A stretch of DNA of 64,000 bases from Thermococcus siculi (GTDB lineage: Archaea; Methanobacteriota_B; Thermococci; Thermococcales; Thermococcaceae), in the NCBI RefSeq assembly GCF_002214505.1, contig NZ_CP015103.1, positions 868,001 to 932,000 on the forward strand, read 5' to 3'. The notes under the pieces are model-generated. The model had not been told where the DNA came from and made no database searches. It saw nothing but the letters and a program-made list of their open reading frames with translations. A program made the translations under genes and the position numbers. Positions within the stretch are counted from its first letter, which is position 1. The number at the start of each line of letters is the position of its first letter. Of the stretch, positions 26,315 through 34,390 are shown one piece after another.

Positions 26315-26396
26315 GTTCTCTTTGGTTGGGGCGGCCGTTCCTGAAGCTTTTTTCGTCGTTGCCCTCTGTTTGTGAAAAGTTTACGGAGGGGTCAAG

Positions 26397-26407
26397 ACTT
26401 TTAAAAG
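26397..26407 (+). promoter_or_regulatory. TATA box for the MFS transporter gene
   Basis: ACTTTTAAAAG, 30-40 nt upstream of ATG 26437. Confidence 0.55.
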
Positions 26408-26436
26408 CCTCGCCCTAGCGTTCAGAAGGTGGTCTC

Positions 26437-27603
26437 ATGGAATCAAAAAGGCTGGCCGGTATACTCCTGTTAATCATCTCGGCCTTCACCGGTACGATAG
26501 CCTTCCGCCTCGCCACTCCCGCGATAGCCTTCTACACGCGCGATATTCTCAAGGCCTCGATGCTTTCAGTCTCGATAGTTTCTATGTCGTTCGTGCTTGC
26601 CAGGGCGTTCTCGTCCGTTTTTGGGGGCCTGATGCTCGAGCGCGGGAAGGGGCTGGTTTACATTGGTGCCATAGCGATGATGGGCAACGCCCTGGCCGTT
26701 CAGCTCTATCCCATCACCTCGACATGGGTTCAGGTGGCCGGAATAAAGCTCCTCAACGGCTTCCTGAACGGCCTGAGCTGGCCAATGGCCCAGTTCGTTA
26801 TAGCGGTGACAACCCCGAGGGAGATAAGGGCGCGAGTTACGGCGATATACTTCTTCTTCGGTAGCATCGCCTCCCTCCTCGGCAACTATGTCTACGCCTA
26901 CACCATAAACCTCGGTCTTTCGGGGCAGATGTGGATCTCATCGGCTTTCTTTGTCCTCACGGGACTGATAATGGTGGCCAGCTACGTCCTCCTCTATGAG
27001 AGGATAACCCCCAAACGGAAGAGAACTCCCGACGGCGAGAGGCCCGCCCTCGACCCCAAGGGGATCCTCATCATAGCCTCGCTGATGGCGGTCATAGTGG
27101 CCTTCACTTCCGGCGAGATAACCTACGTTTACGTCTCGGAGGCACTTGGGCTGGACAAGGCCACCACGGCTACCCTGATAGGTTGGGCGGGCTTTCTCGC
27201 GGCGATGCTGAGCTACGGCGTTTCGTGGCTCGCTGATGTGAGGAGCGAGAGGAGAACCGTGGTGCTTACCTCACTCTTGGCCGCGGTCTCTCCAATACTG
27301 GCTGCCGTAAAGACCGCCCCGACGGTTTTCCTCGGAATCTTCCTGGCGCTCTTCGCCTTCCAGAGCTTCCGCCCGGTTTCGCGGAAGGTGTTGGCTTCCT
27401 ACCATCGCTCCTCCCTCGCAATAGGAGGCGTAAATGGGGTTCAAAACCTCTCAACTTTCTTTGGAGGGATTCTCTTCGGCTTTGCATACTCTCTTGGGGA
27501 GCTTCACGGGATCGTGACCCTGAACCTTGCGCTGCTTAGCTTCCTGCCCTTCTCGCTGGTCCTCGCCTGGGAGGCCGTTAAGCTTAAAGGGAGGGGAAAG
27601 TAA
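26437..27603 (+). CDS. Major facilitator superfamily transporter
   Basis: A 388-residue integral membrane protein with about 12 hydrophobic segments and a basic central loop (residues about 188-205, ERITPKRKRTPDGERP) between the two six-helix halves. The loop LERGKG after the second helix resembles the MFS loop 2-3 signature (G-x-x-x-D/E-R-x-G). Substrate unknown; the neighbours give no hint. ATG 26437 follows AAGGTGGTCTC. Divergent from the aminotransferase. Confidence 0.85.
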   Translation: MESKRLAGILLLIISAFTGTIAFRLATPAIAFYTRDILKASMLSVSIVSMSFVLARAFSSVFGGLMLERGKGLVYIGAIAMMGNALAVQLYPITSTWVQVAGIKLLNGFLNGLSWPMAQFVIAVTTPREIRARVTAIYFFFGSIASLLGNYVYAYTINLGLSGQMWISSAFFVLTGLIMVASYVLLYERITPKRKRTPDGERPALDPKGILIIASLMAVIVAFTSGEITYVYVSEALGLDKATTATLIGWAGFLAAMLSYGVSWLADVRSERRTVVLTSLLAAVSPILAAVKTAPTVFLGIFLALFAFQSFRPVSRKVLASYHRSSLAIGGVNGVQNLSTFFGGILFGFAYSLGELHGIVTLNLALLSFLPFSLVLAWEAVKLKGRGK

Positions 27604-27630
27604 AGACACCCGTTGGTGAACGCTCCAAAA

Positions 27631-27641
27631 CTTTTATAAAA
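27631..27641 (+). promoter_or_regulatory. TATA box for rpl10e
   Basis: CTTTTATAAAA, 54-64 nt upstream of ATG 27695, giving a leader of roughly 30 nt that contains GGAGGTGAGAGA. Confidence 0.6.
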
Positions 27642-27694
27642 GAGAGCACTCGCCTAAGTTTAGGCTTAGCTTACGCTCATTTGGAGGTGAGAGA

Positions 27695-28243
27695 ATGGGA
27701 CTGAGACCAGCCAAGATTGATAGGGATGTTGACAAGCCCGCTTACACGAGAAGGGAGTACATACGCGGTGCCCCGGGTCCGAAGATAACGATCTTCGACA
27801 TGGGGAACCTCTCGGCCGAGTTCGAGTACGAGGTCAGCCTTCACGCGGAGCAGGCCATGCAGATAAGGCAGAACGCCCTCGAGGCCATCCGTATCCAGGT
27901 GAACAGGTACCTCCAGAAGAACGTCGGAAGGAGCAACTACCACTTCAAGATAAGGGTCTTCCCGTTCCAGGTTCTCCGTGAGAACCCGATGGCCACCGGA
28001 AGAAAGGCCGACCGTTACGGAAACGGTATGAGGAGGCCCTTCGGAAAGCCGATAGGCCTTGCCGCCCGTGTTAAGAAGGACCAGAAGATCCTCACCGTCT
28101 GGGTTAACGAGAACCACCTCAAGTTCGCCCTCGGTGCCATGCACAGGGCCAAGATGAAGCTCCCCTACAGCGCCTACTACAGGATATACGACAGGGAAGG
28201 CAACGACATCACCAGCAGGGTTCTCTCGACCATGAAGCGCTGA
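27695..28243 (+). CDS. rpl10e: Large-subunit ribosomal protein L10e (uL16)
   Basis: A 182-residue protein, the normal length for archaeal L10e/uL16, which lines the peptidyl-transferase and tRNA corridor and is needed for late 50S assembly. Typical sequence includes [20 protein letters not shown] and [20 protein letters not shown] 27695 follows GGAGGTGAGAGA. It forms its own transcript with a strong TATA box and a following hairpin, away from the main ribosomal cluster. Confidence 0.97.
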   Translation: MGLRPAKIDRDVDKPAYTRREYIRGAPGPKITIFDMGNLSAEFEYEVSLHAEQAMQIRQNALEAIRIQVNRYLQKNVGRSNYHFKIRVFPFQVLRENPMATGRKADRYGNGMRRPFGKPIGLAARVKKDQKILTVWVNENHLKFALGAMHRAKMKLPYSAYYRIYDREGNDITSRVLSTMKR

Positions 28244-28254
28244 CGCGCAGCGCT

Positions 28255-28271
28255 GAAGCCCTCTGGGCTTC
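28255..28271 (+). terminator. Hairpin and T-rich tail after rpl10e
   Basis: GAAGCCC-TCT-GGGCTTC, a perfect 7-bp stem 12 nt after the rpl10e stop, followed by T-rich sequence (CTTTACTAACTTTTGTC). Archaeal termination depends mainly on oligo-T, so the hairpin is only supporting evidence. Confidence 0.5.
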
Positions 28272-28374
28272 CTTTACTAACTTTTGTCGCGTTTCTTGTG
28301 GTGGGGTTTCTGGCAGTTTCCCATATATTCATAATGATTATTAACGATGCCACCTTATCTCAAGTGGTGGGAGG

Positions 28375-29517
28375 ATGGTAAGCTCGCACTTCATGAGCAT
28401 GCTCCTTAAGATTGGCGTTCCAGAGGACAGGCTTCTTGTTCTCGAGGGCAAGGGCGGAATAGTCGAGGACGAGTTCGAGGGAATAAGGTACGTCCGCTTC
28501 CGCGATTCCGCGAAGGGCTTCCGGAGAGGTACTGTTGTTTTCGAAAACGGGGAGGCAGTTCTTGGTTTTCCTCACATAAAGCGCGTCGTCCAGCTTGAGA
28601 ACGGGATAAGGAGGGTCTTCAGGAACAAACCCTTCTACGTCGAGGAGAAGGTGGACGGCTACAACGTCCGCGTCGTGAAAATCGGGGATAGGGTTCTTGC
28701 CCTAACGAGGGGAGGCTTCGTCTGCCCCTTCACTACCGAGAGGATTGGGGACTTCATCAACTTCGAGTTCTTCAAGGACTACCCCAACCTCGTCCTCGCC
28801 GGCGAGATGGCCGGGCCGGAGAGTCCCTACATCGTCGAGGGGCCGCCCTACGTTAAGGAGGACATTCAGTTCTTCCTCTTCGACATCCAGGAGAAGGGGA
28901 CGGGGAAGAGCCTGCCGGTGGAGGAGCGGTACAGACTGGCAGAAGAGTACGGAATCCCGCAGGTGGAGCGCTTCGGACTCTTCGACCGCTCGAGGATCGA
29001 TGACCTCTACGACCTCATCGAGAGGCTCAGCAGGGAGAAGAGGGAAGGCATCGTCATGAAGACCCCCGACATGAAGAGGATAGCCAAGTACGTGACTCCC
29101 TACGCCAACATCAACGACATAAAGATCGGCTCCCACATCTTCTTCGACCTTCCTCACGGCTACTTCATGGGGAGGATAAAGAGGCTCGCCTTCTACCTCA
29201 CCGAAAAGCACGTCAAGGGGGAGGAGTTCGATGAGTACGCTAAAGCTCTCGGAAAGGCCATCCTGCGGCCCTTCGTCGAGAGCATCCACGAGGTCGCCCA
29301 CGGAGGGAATGTGGAGGAAGTTTTCACCGTCCGCGTCAAGAACATAACAACCGCCCACCGGATGGTCACCCACTTCGAGAGACTCGGCGTTAAGATTCAC
29401 ATCGAGGATATTGAGGACCTGAAGAACGGCTACTGGAGGATAACCTTCAAGCGAGTCTATCCAGATGCGACGAGGGAAATCAGGGAGCTGTGGAACGGGC
29501 TGGCGTTCGTTGACTAA
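28375..29517 (+). CDS. ATP-dependent RNA ligase, Rnl3 / Pab1020 family
   Basis: A 380-residue nucleotidyltransferase-type RNA ligase. The adenylated lysine is in EEKVDGYNVR (motif I, near residue 89). Motifs further on include LAGEMAGPESPY (IIIa-like), KREGIVMKTPD (IV) and RIAKYVTPYA (V, Lys). N- and C-terminal domains beyond the catalytic core match the homodimeric Pyrococcus Pab1020 ligase, which circularises single-stranded RNA. ATG 28375 follows GGTGGGAGG. Monocistronic by spacing. Confidence 0.9.
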   Translation: MVSSHFMSMLLKIGVPEDRLLVLEGKGGIVEDEFEGIRYVRFRDSAKGFRRGTVVFENGEAVLGFPHIKRVVQLENGIRRVFRNKPFYVEEKVDGYNVRVVKIGDRVLALTRGGFVCPFTTERIGDFINFEFFKDYPNLVLAGEMAGPESPYIVEGPPYVKEDIQFFLFDIQEKGTGKSLPVEERYRLAEEYGIPQVERFGLFDRSRIDDLYDLIERLSREKREGIVMKTPDMKRIAKYVTPYANINDIKIGSHIFFDLPHGYFMGRIKRLAFYLTEKHVKGEEFDEYAKALGKAILRPFVESIHEVAHGGNVEEVFTVRVKNITTAHRMVTHFERLGVKIHIEDIEDLKNGYWRITFKRVYPDATREIRELWNGLAFVD

Positions 29518-29560
29518 GGTTTTCCATTTTATTTCCAAACGGGGAAAGTTTTAAATATTC

Positions 29561-29587
29561 GGATCACGATTATTATAATCATGATCC
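29561..29587. promoter_or_regulatory. 27-bp palindrome covering the start codon of the ATPase-nuclease gene
   Basis: Inverted repeat with 13-bp arms, GGATCACGATTAT and ATAATCATGATCC, around one central T; 12 of 13 pairs match. The ATG at 29581 lies inside the right arm. A TATA-like TTTAAATATTC ends at 29560, so the transcript is probably leaderless and a protein bound here would block initiation. Candidate autoregulatory operator. Confidence 0.6.
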
Positions 29588-30939
29588 GTAAATTTGTGGA
29601 CAGAAAACGGGAGCTTGAGATCCTGGAGGAGCTCTACAACAGAGGGGCAAATTTGATCGTAGTGTACGGGCGGAGGAGAGTTGGAAAAACGACACTTCTG
29701 AGAAAGTTTCTTAAGGACAAGAGGGGGATTTACTTTCTCTGCTCCCAGAGGGGGTATGAAAAAGACCTCGAACGGTTCTCTGAGGCGGTAAGCGAGTTCC
29801 TTGGCATGCCGGTGAAGTTCGATAGCTTTGAAGATGCGTTTAGGTTCCTTGCAAAGCATGGAAAGCTCGTGGTGGTAATCGATGAGTTTCCCTACCTCAT
29901 AGAGGCCTACAGGCCCATAGTTTCGGTGTTCCAAGAGATAGTCGATCTCATAATCAAGGACTCCCAGGTCACTCTAATCCTCTCGGGCTCAAGTGTGGGG
30001 ATGATGGAGCGGAAGGTTCTAAGCTATAAGGCTCCTCTCTACGGCAGGGCCAGGGGTATAATGAAGCTGAAGCCCTTCCGGTTCTTCGACATGATGGAGT
30101 GGTACGGAAGGGATTTTGAGAAGCTCGTCCGCCTCTACGGCGTTACCTGGGGGGTTCCGAGGTACATGGAACTCTTAAATGACGGAAGCGACAAAGAGAT
30201 AATCGCAAACTTCTTTGAGCCAACGGCATTCCTCTTTAACGAGGCGAGGCTTCTGCTGATGGAAGAGCTTAGAAACCCGACGACCTACGCCCAGATCATT
30301 GAGGCCATAGCCCTGGGGAAGACGAGGCTCACCGAGATCGCCCAGTATGCCATGATGGAGGCGAAGGATCTTCCAGCTTACCTCAGGGTTCTCCAGGAGC
30401 TTGGAATAGTCAAGCGCGAGGTTCCAGTCACCAAAAAGGTCTCAAAGAGGGGGATATACACAATCGAGGACGAGTACTTCCGCTTCTACTACCGCTTTGT
30501 CAGCCCGCACTACGAGGACATAGAGGGCCTCAACCCCGAGCCTGCCATAGAGGACTTCAGGAAGAACTTCAACACATATCTGGGGACTACATTCGAAAAG
30601 GTCGCGAAGGAGTTCCTGATAATGCTCTCTGGCAAAGGGTATCTTCCCAGCAGGTATCATCGCTTCGGCCGCTGGTGGCACAAGGGCGAGGAAATTGATC
30701 TTATTGCTCTCAACGAGCGGGAGAGGAAGGCGTTGTTCGTCGAGGTGAAGTGGAAGGAACTGAGCGAGAGGGAGGCGAGGGGGATTTTGAGGGACTTGAA
30801 GAGGAAGGCGGAGCTTGTTGGGCTGGATAGTTGGGAGCACTACTATGGAATCGTGGCAAAAGATGTGGGGGGAAAGGAAGGACTGAGAGAGGAGGGCTTT
30901 TTGGTTTTTGACCTAGGGGACTTCCCCCACTACCGTTAA
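29581..30939 (+). CDS. Archaeal ATPase with C-terminal DUF234 (PD-(D/E)XK nuclease-like) domain
   Basis: A 452-residue STAND/AAA-like protein of the archaeal ATPase family. Walker A is VYGRRRVGKTTLL (about 28-40) and Walker B is LVVVIDEFPYL (about 95-105). A winged-helix segment follows near residues 255-280. The C-terminal DUF234 region contains EEIDLIALN and ALFVEVKWKE, the D and ExK pattern of PD-(D/E)XK nucleases. Such genes occur in many copies in Thermococcales; their function is unknown, and roles in defence, mobile elements or signalling are all guesses. There is no ribosome site, in keeping with a leaderless mRNA. Confidence 0.87.
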   Translation: MIRKFVDRKRELEILEELYNRGANLIVVYGRRRVGKTTLLRKFLKDKRGIYFLCSQRGYEKDLERFSEAVSEFLGMPVKFDSFEDAFRFLAKHGKLVVVIDEFPYLIEAYRPIVSVFQEIVDLIIKDSQVTLILSGSSVGMMERKVLSYKAPLYGRARGIMKLKPFRFFDMMEWYGRDFEKLVRLYGVTWGVPRYMELLNDGSDKEIIANFFEPTAFLFNEARLLLMEELRNPTTYAQIIEAIALGKTRLTEIAQYAMMEAKDLPAYLRVLQELGIVKREVPVTKKVSKRGIYTIEDEYFRFYYRFVSPHYEDIEGLNPEPAIEDFRKNFNTYLGTTFEKVAKEFLIMLSGKGYLPSRYHRFGRWWHKGEEIDLIALNERERKALFVEVKWKELSEREARGILRDLKRKAELVGLDSWEHYYGIVAKDVGGKEGLREEGFLVFDLGDFPHYR

Positions 30940-31139
30940 CCGCGTAAACCCCACGAAACTTTACGCTATTGTTAACCTTTTTTGGTTTTGCAGTCTTAAC
31001 AGTGAGCCATTTCCGGGGGGTTAATGGTTGTTGCTGGCAGGGGGAAGGCAAGCCCCAAAAGATGAGGCCCTTTGGAAACCTGCGGGGGGAGAGGGGAAAA
31101 GCTTATTTCTCCCGGTGTCGAGGAATGGGAGGTGATGTG

Positions 31140-31562
31140 ATGCTCTTGGTGACGGATTCTCTCTTCCTCCACATACCACATATTCTGCAAGTGATTTTCC
31201 TTTCGATAATGCCGGCCCTGTGGATTGCGCACGAGAGCAAGACAAAAGAAGATCCTAAGCTCATACACACGAGGCTGGCCAGTGCATTAATGATACACCT
31301 CATGAAAAGGAAGAATATCCCCCTAGAGACGCAAGGAATTATAAGCGACCGTTCGGGAGGAGAACCAATATACGTCGTTGCTAAGGACGACATAGAGTTG
31401 GCGAAAATCCTCATGTTTCTGGACGTAATCACATCAGTAGCCAAGAAAAAGTTCGGCAGCCGTGCAAGAGTAGAAGATGTAGTTCCTGCAAAAATACGCA
31501 TATTCACTACCAGAGAGGACGTCTTTCTGAAGCGCGACAGGAAATACAGGGAAAAAAACTAA
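31140..31562 (+). CDS. Uncharacterised protein, N-terminal part of a probably split gene
   Basis: A 140-residue reading frame starting at ATG 31140 after GGAGGTGATGTG. The first 30 residues are hydrophobic (LFLHIPHILQVIFLSIMPALW), a possible membrane anchor, followed by a soluble part. It ends in an A7 run (GGGAAAAAAACTAA). The +1 frame is open from 31531 onward and continues into the next feature without a start codon, so the two are probably one gene of about 340 residues. Codon use is AT-richer than the surroundings. Family not recognised. Confidence 0.6.
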   Translation: MLLVTDSLFLHIPHILQVIFLSIMPALWIAHESKTKEDPKLIHTRLASALMIHLMKRKNIPLETQGIISDRSGGEPIYVVAKDDIELAKILMFLDVITSVAKKKFGSRARVEDVVPAKIRIFTTREDVFLKRDRKYREKN

Positions 31563-31563
31563 A

Positions 31564-32157
31564 GAAGCTAAAAAAAGACCAATCACCCTCGAGGACATAA
31601 TAAACTCAGAGGACGTGCTCACTACCATTGCAACAAAAATTGCTAGTAGCGCAGAGCAAAAAGTAAGCGTAAAAGAAATAAAGCGGATGATAAAAGAATA
31701 TATTCCGTACATTAAGAAAATTGCAGATGCTTATCCCGAAGACCCATCATTCTACGACAAGATAATGCGAATTCCAGGCATACCAGATGTAGAACGAGAT
31801 ATCAAACCACTTAACCCAAAGCTATACATGGCAATAGAAGAACTTGCAGAAAAATTGAAGGATGATCTGAGAGAAGAAGAAAAGGTAGCAGAACACAACG
31901 ATGAAAGAAAAACCTCACCGCCCCTCGACCCCAACGTAAAAGTCGAAGTCCTCTCCATCCTCAACGGCCTCGGATTTGCGGGCTTTTCTGAGGAGGCAAA
32001 AAGAAAGGCCATCGAGAGGCTCTCCGCAAGGATAAGAGAAGTCTCCGTCGAGAAGCCAACGCCTGAAAATCTCTTAAAACTCGGCCTCTACGCCTTCTCA
32101 ATCGAAATAATCAAGAGGGGAGAGCTGGAGAGGATGAAAGAAATCGAGGGGCTTTAG
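31564..32157 (+). pseudogene. Uncharacterised protein, C-terminal part in the +1 frame (frameshifted continuation)
   Basis: This frame is open from 31531 to the stop at 32157 and encodes KEAKKRPITLEDIINSEDV and about 180 further residues. The sequence is charged and helical (EELAEKLKDDLREEEKVAEH; KRKAIERLSARIREV). No ATG is available before residue 20, and the only near-start is GTG 31615 without a ribosome site. Removing one A from the A7 run at 31552-31558 joins it smoothly to the preceding frame. It may be a natural frameshift, slippage-based expression or a sequence error. Family not recognised. Confidence 0.5.
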
Positions 32158-32239
32158 GTCCGCTTTTTAACCCTTTTCATCATGAGGCACTCCTCTTTGC
32201 TGAGCGGTAAGTCCTTGGCCGATTGAAGGTTCTTGTCTC

Positions 32240-32280
32240 AACTTGCATCCCACAAGTAGCTTGCAGGGGTGCAAGTTAAA
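32240..32280. repeat. Left copy of the 41-42 bp repeat bounding the second ATPase
   Basis: Built of ACTTGCA/TGCAAGT elements: AACTTGCATCC, CACAAGTA, then GCTTGCAGGGGTGCAAGTT. It contains the ATPase stop codon. About 35 of 42 aligned positions match the copy at 33360-33401 in the same orientation; the mismatches are mostly the four bases in the centre of the palindrome. Confidence 0.75.
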
Positions 32281-33358
32281 GCTCCCTGAAGACTCTCGCG
32301 AGCACCGGGTCAGATATCGAGTACCTCCCCTCCTTCTTTTCCACGTAGCCCGACTTGACGAGGTTCTCAAGGAGCGAGGAGAAGTTGGAGTCGTTGATGT
32401 AGCCCGTCTTGAGGACGAGGTAATCCCTGATGTCCTTCCACCTCGAATGGCCGAGGGCTATTCCCTTAAGTATCAGCCTGTAGCGCGGGCTATAGGAGAA
32501 CAACTTTGAGAGCTCGCTCCCTACCACAGACTTGGCTTCCCTCATCACCTCATCAATGGCCTCCCTGTGCCCCAGCTTTCTCGTGGTTCTTATGTAACCA
32601 TACAAGGCCAGCCAGCCGACTATTCCGTCAAGCTCGCCAACGGCCTCCTCTATCTCCCGCTCCCTAGCCTTCACCCCAGCCTCCTCAAAACCTCTCCTCA
32701 GAAACTCCTCGCTCAGCTCCGGGCTAAAGCGTTCAAGAATTATGTCGTGGTGGTAGCGGCCGAAGAGTGGAGCCTCTGGATCATTAAACTTCAGGAAGTC
32801 GAAGAGCAGGCCAACCTCTGAGCCGGTTAGGACGAAGGTCAGGTTTTCGAGGTTGTCAACAGCGTAAGCCAAAATCCCGTCGTACCTCGTTGCCCCACCA
32901 AAGCGGAGGTACTGAGCCTCGTCGAAGGCTATAACAACTCTCCCAGCCTTCTCGCCGTACTCGTTCAGAGCCTCAAGGAGTTCCGTTATCGAGAATTCCC
33001 TCGAGCTTATCTCAACCTTAAGCCCGGAAACGCTTATTCCCCTCACCCGTTCGAGGAAGGCTTTAGCTTCCTCCATTATTTTCCGCCTTCCGCTCATGGC
33101 CGAGAGGAGCTTTTTACCAATCACGTACCTGCTGGCCGAGGAGAACTCCGAGTACGTCTGCCTCACGTCTATCTTTATCGAGGGGTTGGGGAGGTCGTTG
33201 AGGGCGACGTTCAGGAGGGAGCTTTTGCCGAGCCTTCTGAGGCCGAGGAGGAGAATCAACCTCTCTCCCCTTCCTATCGCCTCCTCAAACTCCTTAAGCT
33301 CTCTATCCCTGTCAAAAAGCTCTTCTCTCTTCGTCTTCGGGTAAGGTGAGAACAGCAT
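32276..33358 (-). CDS. Archaeal ATPase with winged-helix C-terminus, bounded by repeats
   Basis: A 360-residue archaeal ATPase. An N-terminal ELFDRDRELKEFEEAIGRGE leads to Walker A LLLGLRRLGKSSLLNVAL (about 40-57) and Walker B VVIAFDEAQYL (about 135-145), with a sensor-like TFVLTGSEVGLL. The C-terminal 90 residues form a winged-helix-like domain (GHSRWKDIRDYLVLKTGY). Unlike the ATPase at 29.6 kb it has no nuclease domain. ATG 33358 (MLFSPYPKTKREEL) is chosen; the longer frame upstream reads through the repeat and promoter. The gene fits exactly between two copies of a direct repeat. Confidence 0.85.
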   Translation of the reverse strand: MLFSPYPKTKREELFDRDRELKEFEEAIGRGERLILLLGLRRLGKSSLLNVALNDLPNPSIKIDVRQTYSEFSSASRYVIGKKLLSAMSGRRKIMEEAKAFLERVRGISVSGLKVEISSREFSITELLEALNEYGEKAGRVVIAFDEAQYLRFGGATRYDGILAYAVDNLENLTFVLTGSEVGLLFDFLKFNDPEAPLFGRYHHDIILERFSPELSEEFLRRGFEEAGVKAREREIEEAVGELDGIVGWLALYGYIRTTRKLGHREAIDEVMREAKSVVGSELSKLFSYSPRYRLILKGIALGHSRWKDIRDYLVLKTGYINDSNFSSLLENLVKSGYVEKKEGRYSISDPVLARVFREL

Positions 33359-33359
33359 T

Positions 33360-33401
33360 AACTTGCACCCCCACAAGTAACTTGCATCCCTGCAAGTTAA
33401 A
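33360..33401. repeat. Right copy of the repeat, directly upstream of the second ATPase
   Basis: AACTTGCACCCCCACAAGTA followed by ACTTGCATCCCTGCAAGTTA; starts one base from the ATPase ATG and covers the region where TATA box and start site would lie (CTTTTAACTTG on the minus strand). Contains a perfect 8-4-8 palindrome, AACTTGCA-TCCC-TGCAAGTT. Candidate operator or integration repeat. Confidence 0.75.
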
Positions 33402-33473
33402 AGGGTTTCCCTTGCGTGCGCTATACTCTGGGGGTTTGGGCTTGAGTGGGATTTTGAAAGGTTTATCACTCTA

Positions 33474-33493
33474 AACTTCGCGCAGGCGAAGTT
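33474..33493. repeat. 8-4-8 palindrome AACTTCGC-GCAG-GCGAAGTT
   Basis: Perfect inverted repeat in the gap between the second ATPase and the ribosomal cluster. On the minus strand it is followed by GTGATAAACC, a possible TATA box directed toward the ATPase. A similar hairpin, CTTTGC-GCAA-GCAAAG followed by GATAAACC, lies at 51637-51652. Confidence 0.55.
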
Positions 33494-33552
33494 CATTTTG
33501 CAAAAATTTTTCACACCTCTCAACCCAAAAAAGGGTGGAAGGGTTCGAAAGC

Positions 33553-33562
33553 CTTTTAAATA
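33553..33562 (+). promoter_or_regulatory. TATA box of the ribosomal-protein superoperon
   Basis: CTTTTAAATA, upstream of the SPOUT methyltransferase, the first gene of the run leading to rpl3. A start site near 33585 is expected. Confidence 0.5.
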
Positions 33563-33618
33563 GTCTCCATAGACCCCAGTTCAGCGTTGAAGTGACCATA
33601 GCGAAGGATGACGGAAAA

Positions 33619-34389
33619 ATGGCCTGGCACGTCTTCATTCCAGATTCGCTCCTCGAAGAGACCGACGACCCGAAGATCAGGACGCACAAAGTCGGACAGA
33701 TAGCCAGGGCCTGCGCAATCTTCGGCGTCGAGCACGTCTGGATCTACAAAGCTGGCGGCAGGGACGGAAGGTTCATCAAAACGATCCTCGAGTACGCGGA
33801 AACGCCCCAGTACCTCAGGAAGAGGCTGTTTCCGCTCATGCCCGAACTCAAGTACGTCGGCGTCATCCCGCCGCTGAGAACCCCCCACCACAAGCTCAAA
33901 GGAAAGCCGAAAGTTGGAGAAATCCGCGAGGGCTTCGCCTTCAGGAAGGGACGCAGGGTTTACGCGGACATCGGCCTCGACGACCTCGCTATGGTGGAGG
34001 GGGACATCGAAGGGCGTGCAACGTTCAGGATCGTCTCGGTAAGGCCGCTCAGAGTGATACCAGCGAAGCCAGAGGAATACTGGGGATACAGGGTTCACCT
34101 CACGAGGAAGTCACTGGCGAAAACACTTAAAAAGGCCAGGCTGGATTTGAGCATCGCGACCTCTAGGAAGGGTCGCGACATAAGAGATGTGAAGCTTCCC
34201 CCGCTGGAGGGGGAGGTCGGATTGGTCTTCGGCTCACCGAGGAAGGGCGTGATCGAGCTCCTCGGCGAGGAGGATTATAACTTTGATCTAATCCTCAACA
34301 CCATTCCAAATCAGCGGACTGCCACAGTCCGCACCGAGGAGGCTTTGCTAGCCACACTCGCGGTGTTTAATCTCATAAGGAGGGATTGA
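33619..34389 (+). CDS. SPOUT-family RNA methyltransferase (COG2106-like)
   Basis: A 256-residue SPOUT methyltransferase of the group related to human C9orf114 and to archaeal 23S rRNA-modifying enzymes. N-terminal [20 protein letters not shown] and the C-terminal knot region ([38 protein letters not shown]) are characteristic; a central beta-barrel insert interrupts the fold. ATG 33619 has weak AAGGATGA; GTG 33592 would give a nearly leaderless start. It lies 2 nt before rpl3 and heads the operon, as in other Thermococcales. Confidence 0.85.
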   Translation: MAWHVFIPDSLLEETDDPKIRTHKVGQIARACAIFGVEHVWIYKAGGRDGRFIKTILEYAETPQYLRKRLFPLMPELKYVGVIPPLRTPHHKLKGKPKVGEIREGFAFRKGRRVYADIGLDDLAMVEGDIEGRATFRIVSVRPLRVIPAKPEEYWGYRVHLTRKSLAKTLKKARLDLSIATSRKGRDIRDVKLPPLEGEVGLVFGSPRKGVIELLGEEDYNFDLILNTIPNQRTATVRTEEALLATLAVFNLIRRD

Positions 34390-34390
34390 G

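Noticed and set aside
31552-31558. Programmed -1 frameshift at A-AAA-AAC
   Set aside because: The heptamer has the right form, but a -1 shift leads to a stop after 13 codons; only a +1 shift or loss of one A gives the long product.
32240-33401. CRISPR array
   Set aside because: Only two imperfect copies exist, separated by a full gene; no regular spacers and no cas genes.
33359-33523. N-terminal extension of the second ATPase
   Set aside because: The added residues come from the repeat and promoter region (including the ACTTGCA palindromes) and have no family match; ATG 33358 gives the usual ATPase N-terminus.
33592-33618. GTG 33592 or 33535 as start of the SPOUT methyltransferase
   Set aside because: The 33535 start would include the TATA box as coding sequence. 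GTG 33592 remains possible but ATG 33619 gives the conserved [12 protein letters not shown] start.
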